A stretch of DNA of 64,000 bases. Source: Lasiosphaeria ovina. Taxonomy: Eukaryota > Ascomycota > Sordariomycetes > Sordariales > Lasiosphaeriaceae. How positions within the stretch are numbered: position 1 is the first letter of the stretch; the number at the start of each line of letters is the position of its first letter. The translations under genes were made by a program, and so were the position numbers. Below are positions 1-10,849 of this stretch, piece after piece. The DNA is taken from contig JAULSN010000006.1 of assembly GCA_033439765.1 (NCBI GenBank), positions 372,001 through 436,000 of the forward strand, in the 5' to 3' direction. Below the pieces are notes generated by a model, which was given only the letters and a program-made list of their open reading frames with translations, had not been told where the DNA came from and did not search any database.

Positions 1-1342
1 CGGCCTTAATCTTGCCGGCATGACGGACGGGCCTCACCAGGCTGATTCGAAAACCCCCATTGATTGGTGGTTCTTGAAACCTGCGACTTGCTTCAATGTC
101 TCGCCTGCGGTGTGCAGTTGGAAGCATCCATCTACCGGTACGCGGAAAGGGGGGAAGCTGTCTGTGCGCCTTCAGTCAAGGAACCCCTTTTCCGGGCCGT
201 GATAAGAACATGAATTGACACGTCTCGAAAGAGGCCCCGCGTCGCGAAATTGCACGCTATCAGGTGACTCACAATGGGTTAGTCAAATTGAGGGCCAGGG
301 TGTTAATTGTTTTGTTGAGACTTGAGAGTTTCTAGGCGTGGGGGACCATCGGTCAATCAGCCCACGACGCAACGTCCGAGCTCACAGCCGTTGTCCGGGA
401 TCGTGAGGAACGCTCAACTCAACCTCGAAGGGGCACTTGATTATTAAACGCAGCTCGCCGCAGCTCTGAACGGCAAATTCCGCCGTTGCTGCTTGCCCTG
501 GCTGGGCCCATCCTTCGCTTGGCTACACCGCATGTCGAGCGAGAGTCCGGAAGCTGGGTCCCGAAAAGGGGGGTTGGCTTCACCACGGCGACGTTGGTCA
601 GTCGGTATGGGTTTGTGCTAGTCACGCGACTTGCTGGCGCCGGAAGTTGCGGGGCAGGCACTGCAGTTCCAGAGCGCAACAATTCCAGGGCATGGCCTCG
701 TCTAATCGCAAGCGCATTCTGGCGCCCAGCACAGCAGGTGACAAGTGGAAATCCAGGCTCAATTTTCCACTCAGGCCCCCCATGCCGATCACCCGCATGT
801 TCCGCCCCCGTCTGGGGACCCTCTCGGGTCTAGCCATTCCTTCCCGGGTTTTCCGCCCCAGACAAACGAATTCGTCCTCAGCTCACCACATGATCTCCTG
901 TACACTAAAGCCCGCCAGGGTTTGTATTGTACTGTACCAGGAAGAGCGTTTTCGTGGCAGCACGCCCGACGCTTTTGCAGAGTTTTCTGTTGCCAACATA
1001 TCAGCTGATCGTAGAACAAATTACGAGAGACGAACCGACGCCGGCCAGTCCCTTAGGGACACGAGCAGCTACCCGCTATTGGCAACGTCGGGCAGCGACT
1101 CGGGGAGCCTGCACAAGCGAGAGCTAGCCGTAACGACGCCATGATTTGCTCCGAGAAACCAGGTTCGAGAACATCTTGGGCGGCGGGGCTGCAAGGCCCT
1201 TGGATTCTCGTCAAGTGACTTGTGTGTCTCCGGTGGATGACGCTGCGTTCCGAGCTCTCCATCTCGATTCTCAGTAATACGTAGTATAAACCACGAGGGT
1301 GTCGTTACCCCTAGACTAGTCTAAAACCATCTTGCCGGAGAC

Positions 1343-2563
1343 TCAATATCTGTCCCATGTTTCCATGTTCCAGACCGGTTCCGGGCTCGGGCTTCGAGAG
1401 TCCTCGGTGGACAAGGTCATGCAATGCCATGGAAGTTGAAACATACGAGCAGCAAGCAAACAAACAACAGCGTGTCTCTGAGCAACATGGGCGCACAAAG
1501 ATGGGCAAGGCTTCCCCGCAATGTTCCGACATGCAGCCATCCTCCACTCCACATTCCAGAATGCTGGCCAGACATGCATCTGTCCAGCATGGCATGGAAT
1601 CGCTGCAGTGCGCCGTATTGGGCGGCGCCTGCATCTGGCTCCGCTCAATTCGCTTGGTGCTTCTGGGCGTGGGGTTGGTCGGGCATTTTGTCCGTCTTTT
1701 CTTTTTCTTTGCTCGATTCGGGGCCGGGATGCGACGACTTTGAAAGCGCGAGCGACGGACAAATGCCATACCTGGGTTTGGGCAACAAACGGGGCATGTA
1801 CAGTACTGTACACTAATAGTAACACACGGGGCTTGGACGGCGGCCTCGGATGACGTCGACGACTGTCCACCGGCTGCGGGAACCTCTCAGAGCGGCAGAC
1901 GGTGAAGATGCAAACCGACCCTGGAGGTATGCCAGTCTTCCGACTAGACCTTTTGTCGTCTTTGGACCGCAAACGACTCGAAGCATTGCCGACGACTGTT
2001 GTGACTGGTGCTCTGATCGTGTGTTGTTGCTGCCGCCAGCCAATATTAGGAGACTGCTCTCTTGTCAACCGCCAGCCCAGCTTTGGCAACTCGCTTCGTA
2101 CATTTATTGCCTCGACTGCCTTTTGACGTTGAGGCCATGACTGTGCATACACACATTCGCGTAGGCGCGTGCTTGTGCGTGCGGTAGCCGACCTTTGCTG
2201 GTCTGGTCTGCCAGAGTCTTGCAACTTCCGAGTCTGATCTAGTCCGTCGACGGCAGGAACGGCAGGAACGCACAAGACCGACGAGGCATCCTTCGGCGTT
2301 GGACGGTTGGCGGCCGGCTCGGCCAATCGACGCATCGCCGCCAAGTTCGCTGGCAAGTTTTGGAGTACCCTTAAGTAGGTATTGGGGTGGGCCTTCTGGA
2401 AAATGTCAAGAACATCCATGCTGGGGTACATGCACCCTGGGATACCTGACTGAGGAATCCAGATCTCCCGCCCGCCATCGCTATCGCAGGGCAGGCCAGG
2501 GCAGGCCAGGCGGGGTCTCCCGATAATCGAGAGGGGCTGCGGAGCACAAGCGTCAAGCGTCAT
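1343..2563 (-). CDS. Unexplained long open reading frame (407 aa)
   Basis: This frame is open from 2605 to 1343. The first ATG is at 2563, giving 407 codons. The product is rich in Arg, Ser, Pro and Cys and I recognise no domain, signal peptide or membrane segment. Codon third positions are less GC-biased than in the flanking genes, which argues against a normally expressed conserved gene. Against that, 407 stop-free codons are improbable by chance at this base composition, even though other frames here also have few stops. It could be a young or lineage-specific gene, an exon of a larger gene, or non-coding sequence. Confidence that it is translated is low. Confidence 0.15.
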   Translation of the reverse strand: MTLDACAPQPLSIIGRPRLACPGLPCDSDGGREIWIPQSGIPGCMYPSMDVLDIFQKAHPNTYLRVLQNLPANLAAMRRLAEPAANRPTPKDASSVLCVPAVPAVDGLDQTRKLQDSGRPDQQRSATARTSTRLRECVYAQSWPQRQKAVEAINVRSELPKLGWRLTREQSPNIGWRQQQHTIRAPVTTVVGNASSRLRSKDDKRSSRKTGIPPGSVCIFTVCRSERFPQPVDSRRRHPRPPSKPRVLLLVYSTVHAPFVAQTQVWHLSVARAFKVVASRPRIEQRKRKDGQNARPTPRPEAPSELSGARCRRRPIRRTAAIPCHAGQMHVWPAFWNVEWRMAACRNIAGKPCPSLCAHVAQRHAVVCLLAARMFQLPWHCMTLSTEDSRSPSPEPVWNMETWDRY

Positions 2564-3735
2564 GACGCCCGGCAAGCTGTGCGGTGCCAGGGCAGGAGGG
2601 CACAATCTGTTTATCCACGTAATAACTCTTGTAATAAGCCCTGAACGCTAAGGGGAAAGGAGAGATCCATTAGAATGTATGTACAGTACAGATTCACGCA
2701 ACGAAAACGTGGACACTGTGCTCTTTCCCGTTGCCTCGGAGTTGGTGAGTGGGCGATCCTCACAGCTGGGCTCTTTGCTTTTTCTTGATGCGCCTAGCAT
2801 GCGAGCAACCCTCTATTTTTTTATATTTCATTTTTCTCTCGAATCTACGTACCAAAACTTTGCTTGGTGCTCGTGGAAGACGCACCTGCTACTACTAAGT
2901 AGTAGTGCCTTTCCAAATACAATACTGATGACTGCAAGAGCCAAGCGGTGCCTCTCCCAGGCTGCACCTCCCCTCCTCTCAGTCTCAACGTCTTGCGTGT
3001 GCATGTCCAGTCGTGCCTGCCTCAACCTATGCAGGGTTTCGGTGTGCAGGCGCTGGCTGACACCTTAGAAACGTAGGCTTTGGGCAATAGTGCAACAATA
3101 CTAAGGTAAGAGCAATCGAGTCGGAACGGCAACCGTGACGTGAACAATGACGATCGCTTGCGGATCCTTCCTGCTTCTCTCGGACAGCGCACAGCCCACG
3201 AGACCATTGTGTCGTCGTCGTAGCTTCCATGGATGGCGTTGAGCGTCAGGAACAGAACCGTGACATGGAGCTTGAAGTCTCCCGTCTGACTTCAATATGA
3301 ATGGACAGCCCAGGGCCGGGGCCGGAGAAGCAAGGACGTCAGGCCGGGCAGGTTCCAGTTGTCGACGGCCGACGTCGTCTCTCTCAGCTTTCCATTCCCG
3401 TACCCTCCCTCCTCGTATTCCCCAGATTTTGGGCCACCTCACGCAACATGTTCTCAGTCACCCCAGCAGTGGTTCAGGAACACCGTATGCACGAGGAGAA
3501 CGCTAGGCCAAAGCCCGCCGCCCCAGGCGTGGGGCTCCCGCTTACCGCAACATGGTGCTGCCTCGTGATTTGCTCCCTTGCATCGCCATCTCCCACTCTC
3601 GCCAGGATGCGGCGGCGCGCCCTGCATTCCATTACAAAAAGATTTCGTCGCTGTCGCGCTCTGGTCGCCGTGGTCGCCGCGCGCGCTTGCTGACGTTACT
3701 GTCATTTGCGTCGGATAACGTTGGGCCACCGCCCG

Positions 3736-3785
3736 CTGCCCTGCCCTGCCCTGCCCTGCCCTGCCCTGCCCTGCCCTGCCCTGCC
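3736..3785. repeat. CTGCC pentanucleotide microsatellite, 10 copies
   Basis: Ten perfect tandem copies of a 5-bp unit lie in non-coding sequence. It is probably length-variable between strains by replication slippage. Confidence 0.95.
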
Positions 3786-4540
3786 TGTCCGCAGTCCCGT
3801 CACTTGTAGGCTCGCGAGTTCCGTCCATGGATGGTGGCGAGTGGATGGGGTAGATGGAATGCTTGTGTTGTGCTGTTTCGTTGCTTGCAGACGGCTGTCG
3901 CCCTTCCTCAGGTCCTTGGGAGGTACATACCGCACAATACTGTGATGTAAGTCTTGTATGTACCTACCTTACCTACTTCTCTCAGAACCTACCAGAGGTA
4001 TATGCAACCTACATGCCGAACCTTAGCTGCCCAGTACCCAGGCCAGGTACAGTAAGGTACATTCACACCTCATGTGCGAGAGACACATGCCGGTTCCTTT
4101 TGGACGGGAGCGGCAGCCCATCCGGCGCGCCCAGAGTCTGTCTCTTCTCGTCCGTTTGGCTTAGATTTCCAACAAGCTTCACCGACTGCCCTTCCCGACG
4201 CCTCGAGTTTTCGTGTCCAATGCCGCTCCAATTGGCGTTGGCCGCTCACCACGGCATCCATCCCATTGAAGCAACCAAACAACCAAGCAACCAAGCCAGC
4301 GCGAGCCAGCCAGCCAGATGCTCCGCTTCTGCTGTAAGGGTCATGAACCCACATCTAAGCTGGGGCATATGCGGAGCCCTCTTATTAACCTGGAGGGTAC
4401 TGTACTTACTTTTGAGCTATCTACGATGCTAGCGTTTACCGTGGCAGCTGGGCGCGCTACTTCCCCGGTGAGCTCCAATGACTTAGACCCGTCTCGTCTT
4501 TGTCTCCTTACAGGGTACCTAGACCGAGATGTATTGCGAT

Positions 4541-4552
4541 ATATATAAAAGG
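4541..4552 (+). promoter_or_regulatory. TATA-like box of EGT1
   Basis: A TATATATAAAAGG-type element lies about 95 bp upstream of the EGT1 start codon, on the correct strand. It is followed by a long C-rich tract and then the leader. Spacing and sequence fit a core promoter, but no transcription start is known. Confidence 0.55.
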
Positions 4553-4568
4553 CTTCGTTCCGGTCTCT

Positions 4569-4588
4569 CCCCCCCCCCCCCCCCCCCC
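4569..4588. repeat. Poly-C tract (20 C) in the EGT1 leader/promoter
   Basis: A pure run of 20 C lies between the TATA-like box and the EGT1 ATG. Pyrimidine tracts just upstream of transcription starts are common in fungal promoters, but a pure C run of this length is unusual. Similar runs occur at 48994-49018 and 57092-57112. Confidence 0.9.
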
Positions 4589-4645
4589 TTCAGTGACCCC
4601 AAACAACTTCAATTATCGTCAATTCGGCACCATCGGAAGTGAAAA

Positions 4646-7600
4646 ATGCCCATCTCAAGAGAGACGATTATTGTGCCGGATGGCGCCCTGTTCGGCCTCA
4701 AGGCTGTCAGGGGGAAGTCCGTCGCCAAGCTGCCAACAGCTTCGGGGGCCGAGCTCGACATCATCGACATCCGCCAAGCTGCCGTTGAGCTCAACCTCAA
4801 GACTGAGCTTCTTTCCATGTTCCATTCCACGGACGGGCCCAGGAAGCTTCCCACGCTTCTCCTCTATGACGAGAGGGGACTGCAGCTTTTCGAGGATGTG
4901 AGGCGCGCCCCGCTACATCATCTCTAGAACCTTAAGTCTACTGGTCGCCAACTAACTTGTTTTCAGATCACGTATCTAGAAGAGTATTACCTGACCAACG
5001 ACGAGATCGAGGTGCTCAAGTCGTCTGCCGCGGAGATTGTCAAGCATATCCCCTCGGGGGCCATGGTCATTGAGCTCGGCAGTGGGTATGTCTCGCCGCC
5101 GCCACCAGCGGGCCAGCCAGCAAACCAAACAAACAAATAAACCCCGTGCCAGACCTCGACTGACTCGTATACCCCTGTCCAGAAACCTCCGCAAGGTAAA
5201 TTTCCTTCTGCGAGCCCTTGAGGACGCGGGCAAGAATGTCGATTACTATGCCTTGGATCTGTCGCAAGAGGAGCTCGAGCGCACCATTGCCCAGCTCCCA
5301 GTATACCGGCATGTGAGCTGCCACGGACTGTTAGGGACGTACGACGACGGACGGGAGTGGCTCAAGTTGGCCAACGTCTCGAGGCAAAAGAGTATCCTGA
5401 GTCTCGGGTCCAGCATTGGTATGACGATTTCTGCCCAACACCACCAGTTCGCAGAGCCTGATGCGACGTTGCTCCTAGGAAACTTTGAACGAGCAGAAGC
5501 CGCGGCATTCTTGAAGAATTTTGCTGATGTCCTCAACCCTGGTGACACCATGTTGATTGGGCTGGACGGGTGCGACAGCCCGGCCAAGGTATAGTACGTG
5601 CAAGCCCCTATATCACCCACCCTCGCGGTTCTCGCGGAAGCTCTGACTGACGACGAGAGTTAGCCACGCATATAATGGTATGTGTAACCCACTGCACCAT
5701 TTATTCATACTAACTTGCCCTCTTCTGCCACCGCAGACAGAGAAGGTCTAACACATGAGTATGCCACCACCCCTCCCAGACCTCGAATCACGTACCGCCT
5801 GGGTCATTTGTCGGCGACTGACGAATCCAGATTTGTGCTCAACGGCCTCTCGCATGCCAACAAGGTTCTCGGCCAGAATGTCTTCGTCGAGGCCGACTGG
5901 AGAGTCATTGGAGAGTATGTGTACGACGGGGAGGGGGGACGGCACCAGGCCTTTTACTCTCCTCTCCGTGACACCACGGTCATGGGCGAGTTGATCCGAC
6001 CCCACGATCGAATCCGGGTCGAGCAGAGTCTGAAATACTCTCGAGACGAGGCGCAGAAGCTTTGGGGGCTGGCGGGCATGGCCGAGACTGGCCACTGGAG
6101 GCACGGCCGGGACGAGTATGGTGAGTGGAACTTATACCCACCTTCTTCAGTCGTCCCTACTCGTGTGACATTGTCTATTTCGAGTCGTCCGATCAGGTTT
6201 CCCAAGCCGACCCCACGTTTTCCCAGCACGCGGGACCAGTCATGCGTTGTTTCGGCGCAAGGGAATAGATTTTGACGTGTCTCATGTGCCCCAATCCTTT
6301 GCAGCGGTCTGATGGTGTTGGGCTGCGGGGTTCTGGGGCCGTCGTCCAAAGGCCCGCGACGGCGCGACAAATTGCTTATCTGCACCCTGTAGCCCCCCTC
6401 TTACTGACCGAGCTTTGCTCTGCAGGGCTCCATATGCTCACCAAACCGAGAATGTCGTTCAGCCTAATCCCCTCGATGTATGCCCGCAGCGTGCTCCCCA
6501 CAATGGGGGATTGGGAAGCGCTGTGGGCAGCCTGGGATGTCGTCACACGCGAAATGATGACTCGAGAGGAACTGTTAGACAAGCCCATCAAGCTCCGTAA
6601 TGCCTGCATCTTTTACCTAGGACATATCCCTACTTTCCTCGACATCCAGTTGACCAAGACGGCCAATGAGCCTCTTACCGAGCCGGCAGGTTTCTCGCAA
6701 ATCTTTGAGCGGGGCATCGATCCCGACGTTGACAATCCCGAGCTGTGCCACGCACACTCGGAGATACCTGACGAATGGCCTCCCTTGGGCGAGATTCTGA
6801 CCTATCAGAGCCGAGTCCGGTCACGACTCCGGGGTTACTACGCAGCTGGCCAAGACAGCATTCCGCGCCATGTGGGCCGGGCCGTCTGGATGGGGTTCGA
6901 GCATGAGATCATGCACATCGAGACGCTCTTGTACATGATGCTTCAAAGCGACAAGACGCAACCGCCATCCCATGTCCAGCGGCCAGACTTTGAGCAACTT
7001 GCTGCTAAAGCTCGTTCTGAAAGAGTTCTTAACAAGTGGTTCAACATTCCCGCGCAGGCCATAACCCTGGGCTCGGATAATCCCGAAGATGGGAACGACC
7101 CAGAGGCTCACTTTGGATGGTAACGCCCCCCTGAATCTAGCGGTATTGACAGCACGGCATCATGTTCGTATCACTGACGACGAATAGGGACAACGAGAGG
7201 CCGGCCAGGCACGTCAAGGTCCATGCGTTCCAAGCACAGGCGAGACCAATCAGCAATGAAGACGTAAGTAAATCGCACGACAACATACCAACTCGTATGC
7301 TGAATTATTTAGTATGCAAATTACATGTGCAGCATGCACATCACCAAGATGCCTGCCTCTTGGGCGATGGCGGCTGAGGTGTCTGTGAAACCAGGCACGG
7401 ATGTGACACAGGATGTGGCTCGGATCAATGGTGGTACAAATGGCTATACTAACGGCCACACCAACGGGTACTACACCAATGAAAATCACACCAATCCCCA
7501 CGCCAACGGACACACCAATGAAAACGCCAACAGTCAAGGTAACGGTTATGTGAACAATGGCCTCGTTCCTGCAACCTTTGTCGAAAACAAGGCTGTGCGC

Positions 7601-8371
7601 ACAGTCTATGGTCTTGTGCCCCTAAAGTACGCCCTGGACTGGCCCATGTTTGCATCGTACGACGAGCTTGCGGGCTGCGCCGCCTGGATGGGTGGGCGTA
7701 TCCCTACTGTTGAGGAAGCTCGGAGTATATACGACCATGCCGATTTTCTGAAGAAGAAGGAAGCCGAAAGACAGCTCGGAAAGACTGTCCCTGCAGTCAA
7801 CGGGTAAGATACCGGCCCAAAACGCTTGCTGTAACACCTTGGGCATAACTACTCACACATCACACCCTAGACATCTCTCCAACAACGGCGTCGAGATATC
7901 GCCACCGCCAACCCCTACCACATCCGAGGTCAATAGGCAGGAACAACTGTTTATTGACCTCGAGGGTGCCAACGTTGGTTTTCACCACTGGCACCCGGTG
8001 GCCGTGACGGGGCGCGGCAATACCCTGGCCGGCCAGTGTGAGATGGGCGGCGTGTGGGAGTGGACCAGTTCCGTCTTGCGCCCCTGGGAGGGTTTCCAGC
8101 CCATGAAGCTGTATCCCGGCTACACGGCTGACTTCTTTGACGAGAAGCATAACATTGTGCTTGGTGGCTCCTGGGCCACGCACCCGCGCATTGCAGGACG
8201 AAAGACATTGTAAGTTTTCTCCGGCTCAGCTTGGTTGCTTTCATCTTGAAACCAACAAGCATTAATGGGTTCATCGGCTAATCAACGTGACCGATGTACA
8301 GCGTGAACTGGTATCAACGTAATTACCCCTACGCCTGGGTTGGGGCACGCATTGTTCGAGATACGGACTAG
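4646..8371 (+). CDS. EGT1: Ergothioneine synthase Egt1 (histidine N-alpha-trimethyltransferase fused to FGE-like sulfoxide synthase)
   Basis: This is the fused fungal enzyme that trimethylates histidine to hercynine and then joins it to cysteine as the sulfoxide, the first steps to the antioxidant ergothioneine. Modelled exons are 4646-4897, 4967-5085, 5183-5593, 5664-5677, 5737-5758, 5831-6120, 6426-7119, 7188-7263, 7313-7803, 7871-8209 and 8302-8371, giving 925 aa with every junction in frame. The SAM-binding stretch VIELGSG is at residues 118-124. The DinB/FGE iron-ligand motif HxxxHxE (HEIMHIE) is at 529-535. The C-terminal FGE part contains GGVWEWTSS and NYPYAWVGARIV. Two exons are only 14 and 22 nt, and are required to rebuild the conserved YHAYND and EGLTHEF blocks. 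An Asn/Gly/Thr-rich insertion occupies about residues 665-709 inside the FGE-like half. Family assignment is secure; exact splice sites are inferred. Confidence 0.93.
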
Positions 8372-9703
8372 TTTCGTCTCAAGTGTCTTCCATCTTGCCT
8401 CTTTTCCTCGGTTCTCGCATTGGAAAGTGCTCTAAGGCGCAAAGAAACCCCAACTCGGGATGGAAAAAACCCATGCCAGGTGACTCAACTTCGCCTTTGC
8501 AACCAAAAAGCCAAAAAAAAGCATTTCCTTGACTGGTTTACAAGGTGGGCAAAACACAACCGGCTTACATTACTTGGGGGGGGGAAAGGAGGGGTTGGGG
8601 GCAGGTTAAAAAAGGGAGTCAAAGGAAGGCTGGTTCAGCTTAAAACGGGGACTGTTGACTGCGCCGATCTTTTGCAATTACTCAGCCAACCCGGTTTTCT
8701 CTATATCTCCCTCTCTGATCTTGGATAAATGTTTGTGAGAATCGGGTTAGCATACTCAAAAAGATTCTGTAGTTGTCACTATCACGATAAAAAAAAAATC
8801 AGCTTCTGCAGCAATCTGGTCAACCAAAACTTGTCTTGTTATTCGTCCCTCCGAACAGACGTTTTCTACGGTCTGAGTATACTCTGTCTTTTAATATAAA
8901 TCTCACCTTCGTAATCACGACCTTTGCCAACACTAGTAATCTTGTATTCTAATAGATAGGTAAAGACTCTTTGGTTGTACAAGTCTCGTGAATAACAGCC
9001 AGACGAGATAACATTGACATTGGCATGGACATGGACACACGCCGCAGCAAGAGAACCAACTGTTACATGTACATATGAGTACATACACATAAACAAATAC
9101 CTACCTGTCTAGGTATTGATGACGACGACGATGAAGAGACAATGCTTCCCGACCGCTTGCCAGGCCAAGCCCGCTAGACCCTCCCCGCCTCCCCTTGCCT
9201 CTACGCCCGATTTTCCTGCGATTACCCATGGCATGCCTCTGAACCCCCCCCCCCCACAAACGCCAAAATGTAAAAAGACGCTTGAGCGTTAGACGTGTGT
9301 CTAGATAACTGGGCGACCGGCCCACGGGGGCTGTATAGGTATATAAGCAAGCCAAACGGAGCCTCCCTGCCGGGGAACAAAGAAATAAGGCAAAAAACGC
9401 TACCGCCCTAAAAGCAGGGCAAGGCTTCTTCCCCCGGGCTCGGACGATGCGGCCCGTCCCTTGGCTGCGTTGGGGGGTAGAGAGGGGAGAAACACCAAAA
9501 AAAAGGAAACGCGGGTGACAGGTTCTTGTTTCCTGAAGTATACGCCGTGGCTCAGGTGGCCAGCCATATGCTAAGGTGGTGATGATCACACCCCTCACCC
9601 TCACCCCCCTTTTCCTGTCCCTCGCTCCCACCCCCCGCTCATCGCCAACCGCGTCAGAGTCTAGACCACAGGTCGGGTGCGAGTGGTTTGCCTCTTTTCC
9701 CCT
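8372..9703. other. Intergenic spacer between convergent EGT1 and eIF2B alpha
   Basis: The spacer holds the 3' flanks of two convergent genes. It contains G-rich and C-rich patches (around 8577 and 9246) and A/T runs. A 176-codon minus-strand open frame at 9101-9631 lacks an ATG start and any recognisable domain, and I do not call it a gene. Confidence 0.7.
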
Positions 9704-10849
9704 TTAGTTGTAATCCTCTACCATTTTCACAATCATGCCCGGGGACTTGATGCCCTGCTCGGTGATGAAGCCATCGATAAACTCCGGCTCCGTGTACTCG
9801 ACCTCGTCCTGGTCGGCCAGCCAGTTCTCCATGGGCTTGCCGTCCAAGTCCCGGATGCTGCCGTTGGCGAGGTTTTCCCAGCGGCCAATGTGCCGCTGGC
9901 GGACACCGAGGTGCAGGACCATGGGGTAGGCGATAGGCATGTTGCGGTGGATCTTGTGCGACTCGGCAGCGACGAAGAAGCGGCGCATGGTGCCCGGCAG
10001 CTTCTTGCACAGCTGGGCCAGCTGACAGGTGCCCATGCGCGACACGACGCCGCCGTTCCACGTGATGACCTCGGTGCCGACCATGACCACGTTGATCTGG
10101 CTCTGGTTGAGCAGCATGTAGGCGACCTTCTGGAACAGGACGGTCTCGACGGGGATACCGGCGTCCCGCAGCGCCGCGACCGACGCGTCGGTGCGCGGGC
10201 TGCCGTCGAGCACGTAGATGACCTTGAACTGCTTCTTCTGCACCGCGGCCGCGTGCAGCAGGATCTTGGTGACGACGCGCGAGCCGCCGGCCGTCATGAC
10301 GACGCCGCCGTCGACAACGCGCTCGCTGCCCAGCTTGGCGATCATGTCGCGGGCGGCCTTGGCGCGCTCGGCGAAGAGCAGCTTGTTGCGCAGCAGGTGC
10401 TGGCGCGTCTCGTCGAAGCTCAGCACCACGTCGGCGCTTCCCGACGCGGTCTGCCCCCTAAGCGACCGCAGCAGGAACTGCTCGAACAGGTCGGCGCCGG
10501 CCAGAATCGGCAGCGGGTTCGGCGCCGAGGCCACCAGCTTCGCCTTTTCCTTCTTCACCACCTCGACCGTCTCCATGGCCGTCGACGACGGCGTCGCGTG
10601 GAGCAGCTCTATCAGCGACTCGATGGCCGCGACGGGCATTGTGAGGTCCGGGTCCGCATCGAGGAGCGAGCGGTATGTCTTGACGATGCTGTTTTGGAAT
10701 CGCACGTCAGTTCTCTGTTTGCTTGCTGCTTTGGGAGGAGGCTTGCCATACTCAAAAGCTGTGGAGTTGCTCTCGTCGGTGTTTCCTGCTGCCCGAATCG
10801 GCAACTGGGCACTTGCGCCGGCATCCGTGTCTAAGTCGTCTGTGGCCAT
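9704..10849 (-). CDS. GCN3: Translation initiation factor eIF2B subunit alpha
   Basis: This single-exon gene encodes 381 aa. The protein is the alpha regulatory subunit of eIF2B, the cytosolic guanine-nucleotide exchange factor for eIF2; with beta and delta it senses eIF2 phosphorylation during amino-acid starvation. The N-terminal helical part (FQNSIVKTYRSLL) and the Rossmann-like C-terminal half (VIYVLDGSPRTDA, VVMVGTEVITWNGGVVSRMGT, FFVAAESHKIHR) follow the family in order. The C-terminus EQGIKSPGMIVKMVEDYN is diverged but positioned as in orthologues. The frame is open 21 codons further upstream, but I chose the ATG at 10849 because the extension looks like leader sequence. A low-complexity head (residues 1-40) and an Ala-rich linker near residue 100 make it somewhat longer than yeast Gcn3. 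Confidence 0.9.
   Translation of the reverse strand: MATDDLDTDAGASAQLPIRAAGNTDESNSTAFEYGKPPPKAASKQRTDVRFQNSIVKTYRSLLDADPDLTMPVAAIESLIELLHATPSSTAMETVEVVKKEKAKLVASAPNPLPILAGADLFEQFLLRSLRGQTASGSADVVLSFDETRQHLLRNKLLFAERAKAARDMIAKLGSERVVDGGVVMTAGGSRVVTKILLHAAAVQKKQFKVIYVLDGSPRTDASVAALRDAGIPVETVLFQKVAYMLLNQSQINVVMVGTEVITWNGGVVSRMGTCQLAQLCKKLPGTMRRFFVAAESHKIHRNMPIAYPMVLHLGVRQRHIGRWENLANGSIRDLDGKPMENWLADQDEVEYTEPEFIDGFITEQGIKSPGMIVKMVEDYN

Larger units (their letters stand above)
1..4540. other. Gene-poor region with no recognised gene
   Basis: I see no exon chain, known domain, tRNA or transposon in this stretch. Many short overlapping reading frames occur on both strands but none resembles a known protein. 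The only notable coding-like feature is a long minus-strand open frame at 1343-2563, listed separately. A ten-copy CTGCC repeat lies at 3736-3785. The right end is presumably the upstream region of EGT1, whose TATA-like box lies at about 4541. Confidence 0.6.

Noticed and set aside
9101..9631. 176-codon minus-strand frame downstream of eIF2B alpha
   Set aside because: It has only a GTG start, a strongly basic low-complexity product, and lies in the expected 3' flank.
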